A stretch of 64,000 nucleotides of DNA, from the NCBI GenBank assembly GCA_964472275.1, contig CAYYJN010000006.1, positions 1-64,000 on the forward strand, in the 5' to 3' direction. Source of the stretch: JAFDVN01 sp964472275 (GTDB lineage: Bacteria > Acidobacteriota > Holophagae > Holophagales > Holophagaceae). This document shows positions 34,025 to 41,779 of this stretch, in pieces. Position numbers and translations under genes: made by a program. Under the pieces are notes generated by a model, which did no database searches, was not told the DNA's origin, and saw only the letters and a list, made by a program, of their open reading frames with translations. The number at the start of each line of letters is the position of its first letter. Position 1 is the stretch's first letter.

Positions 34025-34999
34025 ATGATTCTCGTGTTCTGCGAACTGAAAGACGGCAAACTCCGCAAGCCCAGCGCCGAAGCCCTCAGCGAAGGCCGCC
34101 GCCTGGCGGACGCCAGCGGCCAGCAGCTCGGCGCGCTCACCGTGGGCGCTTCCGCCGACGGCGCCTCGGACGCGGCCAAGCACGGCGCCGATGTGATCCT
34201 CACCTGCGTCGCGCCCGCGCTGGCCTCCTACTCCAGCGACGCCTTCGCCGCCGTCCTCGCGTCCGCCGCCAAGGCCAAGGGCGCGGCCATCCTGCTCGGC
34301 GCCGCCACGGCCATGGGCAAGGACGCCCTGCCGCGCGCCGCCGCGCGCCTGGACGCGGGCTACGCGGGCGATGTGACCGGCCTCTCCATCGAGGGCGGCA
34401 AGCTCCAGGCCGTGCGCCCCGTCTACGCGGGCAAGGCCTTCGCCACCACCGGCTTCACCAGCGCCGTGCAGGTCGCGACGACCCGCCCCAATGTCTTCGC
34501 CATCGCCGAGAAGGTCGGCGCGGGCGCGATGGAATCCATCGAAGCCCCCGCCGGGGACTTCAAGGCCATCGTGAAGGAGATCCTCGCCAAGGGCGGCGGC
34601 AAGGTGGACCTCACCGAAGCCAATGTCATCGTCGCCGGCGGCCGCGGCCTGAAGAGCGGCGAGAACTTCAAGATCCTCGAAGAGCTGGCGGACGCCCTCG
34701 GCGGCGTCGTGGGCGCGTCCCGCGCCGCGGTGGACGCGGGCTGGGGCCTGTCCCACGGGATTCAGGTGGGCCAGACCGGCAAGGTCGTGAGCCCCACGCT
34801 CTACATCGCCGCGGGCATCAGCGGCGCCATCCAGCACCTCGCCGGCATGAGCAGCTCCAAGTACATCGTCGCCATCAACAAGGACCCCGAAGCCCCGATT
34901 TTCAAGATCGCGGACTATGGGATCGTCGGCGACCTCTTCGAAGTCGTTCCCGAACTCACCAAGGCCGCGAATGCCATGGGCATCGGCGCGCACCACTAA
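34025..34999 (+). CDS. etfA: electron transfer flavoprotein alpha subunit
   Basis: This 324-residue subunit binds the FAD. The C-terminal FAD domain has VDLTEANVIVAGGRGLKSGENF, GASRAAVDAGWGLSHGIQVGQTGKVVSP and AGISGAIQHLAGMSSSKYIVAINKDPEAPIFKIADYGIVGDL, close to the family consensus. AAGGA lies seven bases before the ATG. No acyl-CoA dehydrogenase or ETF:quinone oxidoreductase is adjacent, so its electron partners are encoded elsewhere. Confidence 0.95.
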   Translation: MILVFCELKDGKLRKPSAEALSEGRRLADASGQQLGALTVGASADGASDAAKHGADVILTCVAPALASYSSDAFAAVLASAAKAKGAAILLGAATAMGKDALPRAAARLDAGYAGDVTGLSIEGGKLQAVRPVYAGKAFATTGFTSAVQVATTRPNVFAIAEKVGAGAMESIEAPAGDFKAIVKEILAKGGGKVDLTEANVIVAGGRGLKSGENFKILEELADALGGVVGASRAAVDAGWGLSHGIQVGQTGKVVSPTLYIAAGISGAIQHLAGMSSSKYIVAINKDPEAPIFKIADYGIVGDLFEVVPELTKAANAMGIGAHH

Positions 35000-35013
35000 C
35001 GCGTTCCAGGTTC

Positions 35014-35047
35014 GAAGAAGGGCCCCGCATGGGGCCCTTCTTCGTTT
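35014..35047 (+). terminator. terminator between etfA and a convergent gene
   Basis: A perfect 13-bp stem (GAAGAAGGGCCCC / GGGGCCCTTCTTC) with a GCAT loop is followed by GTTT. It sits between convergent stops and includes the last bases before the neighbour's stop codon, so it may serve both. Confidence 0.85.
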
Positions 35048-35924
35048 ACAGGCCCGTGGCGGGCACCACGGACTTGGGCTCAAAGCCCGCGCTGCGGCTG
35101 TTCCAGGCCTGGATCTTGAGGAGGTCGTCGCGGGTGACGCGGCCCTCATGGAAGTGGCCGTTCCATCGCACGAGGATCATGCGCTCGCGCTCGCCCGGGC
35201 GCGGCGCGTCATCCACCGCGAGGACGATGCCGCCCGGCGCGACAGCCTCGTGCCCGGTGCCGTCATGGAACACCACCAGCGCGTAATCGTCCGAGAAGGC
35301 CGCGCGCCAGAATCCATGGCGCGCCGTGTCCAGCTTGAAGAAGAGCTTGAGGTTCCGCGCGCTGGCGGGCACGGTGCGGAACTGGGCCCAGGCGTCGGTG
35401 GTCGTCGGCGCGGCGCGGAGGGCTTCCTCCAGCAACCGGCGCGGCTCTTCCTGGTACGCGTCCACGGGCGCCACGGCGAGGGTGTCCTTGATCCAGGCGT
35501 TGAGCTTCAAGCGGCGGACCCAATCCGCGAGTCCGAGGAAGACATAGGCCAGAGGCGCGAGCAGCGACAGCGCCGGAAACAACCATCTCGCCGCGGGCAC
35601 GCCTGGCAGATCCACGCGCGGCAGCCGCGACGCCTCCATGAACGCGATGAAGCCGAGCAGGAGCGCGTTGAGCGGAAAGGCGAAGAGATCCAGGTGGAAG
35701 ACCGTCTGGTTGCCCTTGGGCGAAAGCGCGCGCAGCAGCCAGGGAAGGACCACCAAAGCCGCCAGCAGGCTCGCGTGCGCCACCCAGGAGGCCCCCTGCC
35801 CCAGGCGGGCGGCGACGATCGCCAGCAGGATGAGCGCGGCCAGCGTGCCGAGCGAGGCGCGCCGCACCTCGGCCTCCGCCCGCAGATAGTCCGCGACCAG
35901 GCGCGCGCGCTCAAGGCTAGTCAT
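35046..35924 (-). CDS. four-helix membrane protein with C-terminal soluble domain, unknown
   Basis: I do not recognise this 292-residue protein. Four membrane segments lie in the first 145 residues (such as LGTLAALILLAIVAARLG and LNALLLGFIAFMEA). The last 140 residues form a soluble domain with LKLFFKLDTARHGFWRAAF and RMILVRWNGHFHEGRVTRDDLLKIQAW. The start at 35924 overlaps the end of the upstream 74-residue gene by eight bases, so the two are probably coupled. Confidence 0.6.
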   Translation of the reverse strand: MTSLERARLVADYLRAEAEVRRASLGTLAALILLAIVAARLGQGASWVAHASLLAALVVLPWLLRALSPKGNQTVFHLDLFAFPLNALLLGFIAFMEASRLPRVDLPGVPAARWLFPALSLLAPLAYVFLGLADWVRRLKLNAWIKDTLAVAPVDAYQEEPRRLLEEALRAAPTTTDAWAQFRTVPASARNLKLFFKLDTARHGFWRAAFSDDYALVVFHDGTGHEAVAPGGIVLAVDDAPRPGERERMILVRWNGHFHEGRVTRDDLLKIQAWNSRSAGFEPKSVVPATGL

Positions 35925-36141
35925 CGTCCAACCCCAGGGATTCAAAGCCTTCCTGATGCAGGAAGGCGCGCGCGTCCTCCGCGTCCGTGAACCGCGCGAT
36001 CACCGCGTAGCCTTCCCGCGCGTCGCCATCAATGAGGTCGAGGACATTGCGCTCGCGGACGATGCAGCCGTCGCCGAAATCCGCGAGCTCCCACTCGGAG
36101 CCGTGCTCATCCCGCCAGATCTCCAGGATCTGCGCGGCCAT
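35917..36141 (-). CDS. small acidic protein of unknown function
   Basis: The 74-residue protein is acidic and soluble (IWRDEHGSEWELADFGDG, ends GLDDD). It begins a few bases after the cNMP/FHA gene and overlaps the following membrane-protein gene. I can assign no family. The arrangement suggests a three-gene transcript starting from the cNMP/FHA gene. Confidence 0.55.
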   Translation of the reverse strand: MAAQILEIWRDEHGSEWELADFGDGCIVRERNVLDLIDGDAREGYAVIARFTDAEDARAFLHQEGFESLGLDDD

Positions 36142-36145
36142 GGCC

Positions 36146-36868
36146 TCAGGCCTTCTCGAAGAAGAGCACCACCATGCCGAAGCCCACGCGGTCGCCGGGG
36201 CTCAGCTCGCGCGCGTCGCCAGGCTGGACGCGGTCGCCCTTCACATAGGTGCCGTTGGCGACGCCGGGCTCCTCCAGCAGGAAGTAGCGGCCGTGCTCGC
36301 AGAGGATGCGCGCGTGGCGGCGGCTCACGCTGAGGTTGTGGTCCTCGGTGGTGAGGTCCACATCGGGATGCACGCCGGTGGTGGGGTCGTAGCGGCCCAC
36401 GAGCGAACCGTGGGCGAGGATGGGGTATTTCTTGCCCGTGAGCACGGAGACGAGCTGGGCCACGGGCTGGGCCACCTTCATCTTCTGGCTCTTGCTCAGG
36501 TTCTCGTCCAGCTTCTCGGACATCTCCCGGTTGCGCTGGGCCATGCGCTGCATCATCTTCACGGCCACTTCCGGGTTCTGCTTGATCATCTTGAGGAAAG
36601 TGCCGCGGCTGATGGCGATGAGGTCCGAATCCTCCATGGCCACGGCCGTGAGGGCGCGGGGCAACGCCTCCAGCAGGCTGCCTTCGCCGAAGAAGTCGCC
36701 CTTGCCGAACTCCTCCGCCCACTCGCCCTTGGCTTCCTCGCCCACATAGAGGCGCACCTTGCCCGTCAGGATGACGAACATCTGCTGACCCATCTCCCCG
36801 CGGGTGAAGATGGTCTCGCCTTCCTTGAAGTGGACTTTGCTCTGCTCGATGAAATTGGAGTCGGCCAT
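36146..36868 (-). CDS. cyclic-nucleotide-binding and FHA domain protein
   Basis: The 240-residue protein joins two signalling domains. Residues about 10-125 are a cNMP/CRP-like domain (HFKEGETIFTRGEMGQQMFVI, GDFFGEGSLLEALPRA). A short Lys/Met helix follows, then an FHA domain from about 150 (GSLVGRYDPTTG, NLSVSRRHARILCEHG, VANGTYVKGDRV) that binds phosphothreonine. There is no DNA-binding helix after the cNMP domain, so it is not a CRP-type activator. It may link a nucleotide signal to Ser/Thr kinase signalling. The ATG at 36868 fits the domain start. Confidence 0.85.
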   Translation of the reverse strand: MADSNFIEQSKVHFKEGETIFTRGEMGQQMFVILTGKVRLYVGEEAKGEWAEEFGKGDFFGEGSLLEALPRALTAVAMEDSDLIAISRGTFLKMIKQNPEVAVKMMQRMAQRNREMSEKLDENLSKSQKMKVAQPVAQLVSVLTGKKYPILAHGSLVGRYDPTTGVHPDVDLTTEDHNLSVSRRHARILCEHGRYFLLEEPGVANGTYVKGDRVQPGDARELSPGDRVGFGMVVLFFEKA

Positions 36869-36987
36869 GGGTCGCTTTGATTTCGTTTCCCACGATACCC
36901 GGGCGAGCATCGTCCCGCTTTCTTTTTGTGGGACCACTGAAGGTTGGCCCCATCGCGTCCGCCCTTGGACGCAAGGCGTCACAACGC

Positions 36988-37530
36988 TTATCGCGGTTGG
37001 CCGACGCTCCAGTTCACAGGCCCCCTGAACACTTCCGTCATCAAGGCTTCCAGGCGCTGAGCCTCCGCCTCGGAGAAGGCATCCAAAGTAGGCGAATCGA
37101 GATCCAGGACCGCGCGAAGACGGCCTTCGCCATCCTTCACCGGAATCACCAGTTCGCTGCGCGTGGCGTCGTCGCAGGCGATGTGGCCCGGAAAGGCCTG
37201 GACATCGGGAACAAGCTGCGTCTGCCCGCTGCGCGCCGCCGCGCCGCAGACGCCGCGCTCGAAGGCGATGCGCAGGCAGCCCATGCCGCCCTGGTACGGC
37301 CCCACCGCGAGCATCCGCTCCTCCACCCGGCGATAGAAGCCGCACCAGTTGGTCTGAGGCAGCGTTTCCCACAGCAGACAGGCCAGCGTGGCCTGCAGCG
37401 CGATCTCATCGCGTTCGCCTTCCAGCGCCGCGCGGATCTGGGGCAGCGCCTCCTCCAGACGGGCGACGCGCTCCGCGACGGGCAACAGCGTTCCCCGCGC
37501 CACTTTCGCCAGCAGAATCCCTTCGGACAC
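36988..37530 (-). CDS. msrC: free methionine-(R)-sulfoxide reductase (GAF fold)
   Basis: This enzyme reduces free L-methionine-R-sulfoxide. The 180-residue protein is a GAF domain with family motifs VGPYQGGMGC, ERGVCGAAAR, FPGHIACDDATRSELVIPV and VLDLDSPTLDAFSEAE. The three catalytic cysteines are all present (Cys85, Cys95, Cys119; Cys84, Cys94 and Cys118 in E. coli). The GTG at 37530 is supported by GGAGG five bases upstream; longer in-frame starts would run over lpxK. It is divergent from lpxK with 24 bp between starts. Confidence 0.9.
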   Translation of the reverse strand: MSEGILLAKVARGTLLPVAERVARLEEALPQIRAALEGERDEIALQATLACLLWETLPQTNWCGFYRRVEERMLAVGPYQGGMGCLRIAFERGVCGAAARSGQTQLVPDVQAFPGHIACDDATRSELVIPVKDGEGRLRAVLDLDSPTLDAFSEAEAQRLEALMTEVFRGPVNWSVGQPR

Positions 37531-37554
37531 GGCAACCTCCGCTACTCTCTTCCC

Positions 37555-38607
37555 ATGTCCATTCTGCGCTACCTGGCTTCGCCCCTGGCGCCCGTCTACG
37601 CCCTGACGACGGCGCTCCGGAACCGGGGCTATGACCAGCACCCGGAGCGGGCGGCGAAGGTCGGGCTGCCCGTGATCAGCGTCGGCAACCTCAGCACGGG
37701 CGGCACGGGGAAGACGCCCGTCACGCTCTTTCTCGCGGAGGGCCTGCGGACGGCGGGAATCGAGACGGGCATCCTGAGCCGCGGCCACGGCGGCAAGCGC
37801 AAGACGGATCCCATGGCGGTCATGCCCGACACCGAGGCCGCCGCCTGCGGCGACGAGCCCGCGTTGATGGCCCGCCGCCTTGGGCCGGGCCGCGTCTTCG
37901 TCGGCCGCAAGCGCGTTGACGCCGCGCGTCTGGCCCGCGCCACCGCGCCGGAGCTGAAGGCACTGCTCCTGGACGACGGCTTCCAGCACCGCGCCCTGCA
38001 CCGCGATCTGGATCTGCTCCTGCTCGACGGCTCGCGCCTGTGGGGCAACGGGTTCCAACTTCCCTTGGGCGATCTCCGCGAATCCACGGCTGGGGCACGG
38101 CGCGCCCACGCGCTCGTCGTCACCCGCGCGGCCCGCGTGAAGGATCGCGCCGCCGTGGAAGCGTGGTGGCGCGCGCACGGCGGCGGCGGCCCGATCTTCT
38201 GGGTGGACTTCCGGCTTTCCCGATTGCGCCCGATGGATGAGGCGCGCGCCTCCATCGCCCTGCCTGAAGCGGTGCCTCAGCCTTCCTTCGCCTGGTGCGG
38301 CCTCGGCAACCCCGAAGCCTTCTTCGCCGACCTCCGTTCCGCGGGCGTGGCCATGCGCGACGCGGCGCGCTTCAGCGACCACCACGGCCCCACGCCAGAT
38401 GAGCTCGAAGGCCTAGACGCCGAAGCCGTCCACATCGGCGCGACGCGCCTCCTCTGCACCGCGAAGGACGCCGTGAAGCTCACCGAAGACCACCTCGCCG
38501 CCCTCACCCTGCCCCTCTTCATCGCCGAGCAGGAAGTGGAAGGCGGAGAAGCCTTGCTGGCCTTCGTGAAGGCCAAGCTGGCGGAGCTGCAAGCCCAAGC
38601 TGATTGA
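37555..38607 (+). CDS. lpxK: tetraacyldisaccharide 4'-kinase LpxK
   Basis: LpxK phosphorylates the 4' position of the lipid A precursor at the inner membrane, making lipid IV-A. The 350-residue protein has an N-terminal hydrophobic stretch, the P-loop GNLSTGGTGKTP at residues 44-55, GDEPALMARRL and the family signature LLLDDGFQHRALHRDLDLLLLDG. It demonstrates an LPS-making Gram-negative host. It is upstream of tRNA-Gly, with 17 bp between. Confidence 0.95.
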   Translation: MSILRYLASPLAPVYALTTALRNRGYDQHPERAAKVGLPVISVGNLSTGGTGKTPVTLFLAEGLRTAGIETGILSRGHGGKRKTDPMAVMPDTEAAACGDEPALMARRLGPGRVFVGRKRVDAARLARATAPELKALLLDDGFQHRALHRDLDLLLLDGSRLWGNGFQLPLGDLRESTAGARRAHALVVTRAARVKDRAAVEAWWRAHGGGGPIFWVDFRLSRLRPMDEARASIALPEAVPQPSFAWCGLGNPEAFFADLRSAGVAMRDAARFSDHHGPTPDELEGLDAEAVHIGATRLLCTAKDAVKLTEDHLAALTLPLFIAEQEVEGGEALLAFVKAKLAELQAQAD

Positions 38608-38624
38608 GCTATCCTGGAATCAGC

Positions 38625-38699
38625 GCGGGCGTAGTTCAGTGGTAGAACGCAAGCTTCCCAAGCTTGATGTCGTGGGTTCAATCCCCATCGCCCGCTCCA
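38625..38699 (+). tRNA. tRNA-Gly (anticodon CCC)
   Basis: The 75-nt gene folds into a full cloverleaf: acceptor GCGGGCG / CGCCCGC, D arm GTTC...GAAC, anticodon stem CAAGC / GCTTG with loop TTCCCAA, T arm GTGGG / CCCAT with loop TTCAATC. The CCA end is encoded. The anticodon CCC reads GGG. The sequence from the T loop into the acceptor stem is repeated in inverse orientation just downstream. Confidence 0.95.
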
Positions 38700-38702
38700 A
38701 TC

Positions 38703-38722
38703 CCGGCCCCGCGAGGGGCCGG
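38703..38722 (+). terminator. GC hairpin after tRNA-Gly
   Basis: A perfect 8-bp stem CCGGCCCC / GGGGCCGG with a GCGA loop starts four bases after the tRNA CCA end. There is no T tract, so it may be a processing or weak termination hairpin. It sits inside the larger inverted repeat formed with the tRNA 3' end. Confidence 0.55.
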
Positions 38723-38732
38723 ACTCATGTAA

Positions 38733-38815
38733 GGCGGTGGGGATTGAATCGCCGGGGCCTGCGTTCCGGCCAAGGCCCGAAGCCCGAGGTCCGAGGTCCG
38801 AGGCCCGTGGCCCAC
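38733..38815. repeat. inverted copy of tRNA 3' segment plus six-unit heptad array (GGCCCGA type)
   Basis: Positions 38733-38748 match the reverse complement of tRNA-Gly 38677-38692 at 15 of 16 bases. This is followed by six heptads in a row (38774-38815): GGCCCGA, AGCCCGA, GGTCCGA, GGTCCGA, GGCCCGT, GGCCCAC. No opposite arm is present nearby, so this is a one-sided array. Confidence 0.75.
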
Positions 38816-38818
38816 CCC

Positions 38819-39922
38819 TCACCCCTTCCCGGAGGACTTCGACTCGAGGAAGCGCTTGGCTTCGCGGCGGAGGACTTCGGGGATGTTCTTGTCGCGCTGC
38901 ATGAGCTTCATGTCGAATTCGTTGATGCGCTTCAGATTCGACATGGCGAGGGCGATGGGCGTGCGCGGGTTGTAGACGATGGCTTTGACGATGGTGTACT
39001 TCTTCATCCATTCGCGGTTCATGCTGATGACCCGCAGCACGCCTTCGTGGATGGTGCGCATGTTGGCGATGAAGGCCACTTCGCCTTCGGTGATGCGGCC
39101 GTTGCGCACCACATTCTCCTGGATGAGGCGATTGGCCTCGCGGATGAGGATGGTGCGCTCCTCCTTGCCGCCCTTGATGGCGAGCATGATCTTCTGATTC
39201 GTCTTCAGCCGCGCGATGCGCTTGGCGATGGAGAGGCTGACCTCTTCGCCCTCGAAGGCCTTGATGGCCTGCACGATGGCTTCCGGATCGGCCTCGGCGC
39301 CTTCCTCCAGCTTGGCTTCGCGCTCCTCCTTGCTCTCCTCCTTGGGCATCGGGAGTTCGGCCCAGGCCTTGTCCAGGCGGCCGGCCTCCACTTCATCCAG
39401 GACTTCGAGGCGCTCCTTCTTCACCTCTTCGGGGACGATCTTCAGCACCTCGAAGCGGAACTCGTTGATGCGCCGCTTGAGGTTGTATTCCGCCGCCGGG
39501 TGCTGCTCCAGCAGGTCGAGGATCACCGGGCGCTGAATCCAGAGCACCTGGTTGTTGGAGATGATGTCGAGGGCCGGGCCGGGCAGGCTGGGGATGGCCC
39601 GCTCCACGATCTCCGCGGTGAGGTCCGGATGGAGCAGCGCGGCCTCGAGGATCGTGAACTCGCGGCGATGGCGCAGCACCAGTTCCAGCGGCGCGGGCGG
39701 CTGGATGCGCTCCATCAGGAGGCCCTGCAGGACGGATTCCGGGATGGATTGGAAACTTTGCAGCGCGCGCTCGGCGAAGGGCGAACCGCTGATCACCGCG
39801 TGGGCCTGGGCGTGGATGAAGTCCGCGGGCGGCACGGGCAGGCTGCCCCCCAGGAGCGCCAGCACCATGGGCTCCGGAAGCTGTTGGGCGAGATACCGTT
39901 CGACGATCGGGTGCAAGGTCAC
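38819..39922 (-). CDS. helical protein of unknown function, last gene of a long operon
   Basis: I do not recognise this 367-residue protein. It has no signal or membrane segment and is almost entirely helical, with repeated HEAT-like pieces (ILEAALLHPDLTAEIVERA, ISNNQVLWIQRPVILDLL). A central acidic/basic stretch is rich in Glu and Lys (PKEESKEEREAKLEEGAEA). A conserved-looking C-terminal block contains YTIVKAIVYNPRTPIALAM and NLKRINEFDMKLMQRDKNIP. The GTG start overlaps the RodZ-like stop. Context with moxR, a RodZ-like protein and a response regulator hints at an envelope or cytoskeletal role; this is inference. Confidence 0.6.
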   Translation of the reverse strand: MTLHPIVERYLAQQLPEPMVLALLGGSLPVPPADFIHAQAHAVISGSPFAERALQSFQSIPESVLQGLLMERIQPPAPLELVLRHRREFTILEAALLHPDLTAEIVERAIPSLPGPALDIISNNQVLWIQRPVILDLLEQHPAAEYNLKRRINEFRFEVLKIVPEEVKKERLEVLDEVEAGRLDKAWAELPMPKEESKEEREAKLEEGAEADPEAIVQAIKAFEGEEVSLSIAKRIARLKTNQKIMLAIKGGKEERTILIREANRLIQENVVRNGRITEGEVAFIANMRTIHEGVLRVISMNREWMKKYTIVKAIVYNPRTPIALAMSNLKRINEFDMKLMQRDKNIPEVLRREAKRFLESKSSGKG

Positions 39923-40788
39923 TCCAGGTTTGGCTTGGGCGCGGCCCCATCCGCGTCCGGCGACGGCTCCTCGGGCGGAGGAAGCGGCTGCTCAGGCGCC
40001 GGTTCCTGGGTCGGGGGTTCCACGGGAACGGGCTGGGGACGCGGGCGGCGCCAGACTCCATTCTCATCGAAACGGCCGCTCCATGGTTCCCCCACGCTCG
40101 CGCCGGTGGCGAGGGGCTTGCCGGCCACTTCCACCTGGACCACGCCTCCATTGGAAAGGCTCAGCGTGAAGGGACCCTTCACCCGCAGCTTCCACGGATC
40201 GGAAACTTGGAGCGTGCGCGCCAGCTTCACGCCATCCGCGCCCACCGCCTCCGCGTCGCAGGTGTCCATGGCGCGGAGCGAGACGAGGATGCCTTCGCCG
40301 GAGACGGGCGCTTCGGGCAGCAACTCGCCCAGGACGGGATAGGGCGTCGTGGCTCGCGGCGGAGGGGGTGGCACCGCGAGACGCGGCGGCTGGTCCAACC
40401 AGGCGGCGGGTCCGCGGCCGCGCAGGCTCCGCCCGGGAATGACGAGCCAGGCGAGCAGCGCGATGGAGCCAAGGCCAAGGGCCACCATCGCTCCGCGTTC
40501 CAGGCGCTCCAGCTTGGGATCGGGCGGGGTGTCGGTGAGCGCGCCAGGCACGAGGCCCAGCGCATCGGGATGATGCTCCAGATCCATGCGGAGCCGCGCC
40601 GCGATTTGCCGGGTCAGGGGCCGCTGGCGCCCGGGCGGGATGGCCTCCCAGTCATCGGCCTCCACCGCCCTGAGGATGCGCGGCGTCAGTTTCAGTTCCT
40701 CCGCCAACTGCTCCAGGCTGAGGCCCTGAACCTCCCGCGCCTCTTTGAGCAGCGCGCCGATGGAACGGCGATCAGACTCCTCGCTCAC
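39919..40788 (-). CDS. RodZ-like helix-turn-helix membrane protein
   Basis: The 289-residue protein has an N-terminal HTH_25 domain (SIGALLKEAREVQGLSLEQL, EELKLTPRILRAVEADDWEA), one membrane helix (AMVALGLGSIALLAWLVIPG) and a periplasmic beta domain of DUF4115 type (VSLRAMDTCDAEAVGADGV, WKLRVKGPFTLSLSNGG). It ends in a proline-rich tail. This is the RodZ layout; RodZ links MreB to the cell-wall machinery. No mre genes are beside it. The start is a GTG. The 22 bases before it nearly repeat the end of moxR. Confidence 0.8.
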   Translation of the reverse strand: MSEESDRRSIGALLKEAREVQGLSLEQLAEELKLTPRILRAVEADDWEAIPPGRQRPLTRQIAARLRMDLEHHPDALGLVPGALTDTPPDPKLERLERGAMVALGLGSIALLAWLVIPGRSLRGRGPAAWLDQPPRLAVPPPPPRATTPYPVLGELLPEAPVSGEGILVSLRAMDTCDAEAVGADGVKLARTLQVSDPWKLRVKGPFTLSLSNGGVVQVEVAGKPLATGASVGEPWSGRFDENGVWRRPRPQPVPVEPPTQEPAPEQPLPPPEEPSPDADGAAPKPNLE

Positions 40789-40804
40789 GGCTTCCAGCCC
40801 GCGT

Positions 40805-41779
40805 TCATGGCTTCCAGCCTACGGGCGTCCCCGCGAGCACTTTGCCGAGATGGTCGCGCCGTTCCTGGCGCAGCAGACGGCGGTCGTCCAGGCTGCCGCG
40901 GTGGGCCATCACATCCGCGAAGGTCGCTTGCAGATCATCGGGCGTGGCGAAGTCCCGGCCCGCCAGCCACGCCTCGGCCTGGGAGAGCGCGAGCCAGTGG
41001 CGGAAGGCGCGGGTGGAGCAGAAGGCGCCTTCCGCGCGCATCTTTGCGACCACGCGTTCGGCGTAGTCCAACAGAGGGTCGGCGAGCTGCACGGCCTTCA
41101 CGGCTCTTCTCGCCGCGCGCCAGCCATCCAGATCCAGACTCGGGATGAGCTGCTCCACGCGCTCGGCGCCCGCTTCGCCCTTGAGGACTTTGCGCTCGGC
41201 GGAACGCTCGGGATAACCGAGATGCACGACGCAGGCGAAGCGATCGAGCTGGCTTTCCGGAAGCGGGAAGGTGCCCGCGTGATCGAGCGGATTCTGCGTG
41301 GCCACGACGAAGAAGGGGTCGGGCAGCGGCAGGCTTTGGCGATCCAGCGTCACCTGCCCTTCCACCATCACCTCGAGCAGCGCGCTCTGAGTCTTGGGGC
41401 CGATGCGGTTCAGCTCATCCATGAGCAGCACATGGCAGAACACCGGCCCGGGCTGGAAGCGGAAGGCCTGGGCTTGGGCATCCCAGAGGTGAACGCCCAG
41501 CAGATCCGAAGGCAGCAGATCGTTGGTGCCCTGCACGCGCTGGAAGGTTCCGCCAAGGACGCGCGCGAGCCCCTTCGCCAGCGTCGTCTTGCCCACGCCC
41601 GGAAGGTCCTCCAGCAGCAGATGCCCGCCCGCGAGCAGCGTCGCCAGCGCGCGCCGAACTTGCGCCTCCTTGCCCACCACGACCCGCTGCAGCGCCGCCA
41701 GGCTCGCGAGGGCCGCGGGCCGCGGATTGGAGGCGACGGGAGGAGGGGCGGCAGGAGGGGTCTGGGCGGGATCGTTCAT
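40805..41779 (-). CDS. MoxR-family AAA+ ATPase
   Basis: The 324-residue protein has the MoxR signatures VVGKEAQVRRALATLLAGGHLLLEDLPGVGKTTLAKGLA (Walker A), LMDELNRIGPKTQSALLEVM (Walker B), ATQNPLDHAGTFPLPESQLDRF and the C-terminal lid helices. MoxR ATPases act as chaperones for maturation of envelope or redox complexes, often with a VWA or DUF58 protein. None is adjacent; instead it overlaps (ATGA) a receiver-domain regulator upstream. About 30 residues of Pro/Ala precede the domain. Confidence 0.88.
   Translation of the reverse strand: MNDPAQTPPAAPPPVASNPRPAALASLAALQRVVVGKEAQVRRALATLLAGGHLLLEDLPGVGKTTLAKGLARVLGGTFQRVQGTNDLLPSDLLGVHLWDAQAQAFRFQPGPVFCHVLLMDELNRIGPKTQSALLEVMVEGQVTLDRQSLPLPDPFFVVATQNPLDHAGTFPLPESQLDRFACVVHLGYPERSAERKVLKGEAGAERVEQLIPSLDLDGWRAARRAVKAVQLADPLLDYAERVVAKMRAEGAFCSTRAFRHWLALSQAEAWLAGRDFATPDDLQATFADVMAHRGSLDDRRLLRQERRDHLGKVLAGTPVGWKP

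Noticed and set aside
33056..35149. 697-codon minus-strand frame across etfB-etfA
   Set aside because: It is antisense to two well-supported Etf subunits and has no recognisable domains; a by-product of third-position GC.
36869..36987. A small gene or RNA between the cNMP/FHA gene and msrC
   Set aside because: No open frame with a ribosome site and no strong secondary structure; it is probably only the promoter region of the cNMP/FHA gene.
38774..38815. Heptad arrays as a CRISPR array
   Set aside because: Units are 7 bp, directly adjacent and without spacers; no cas genes are present.
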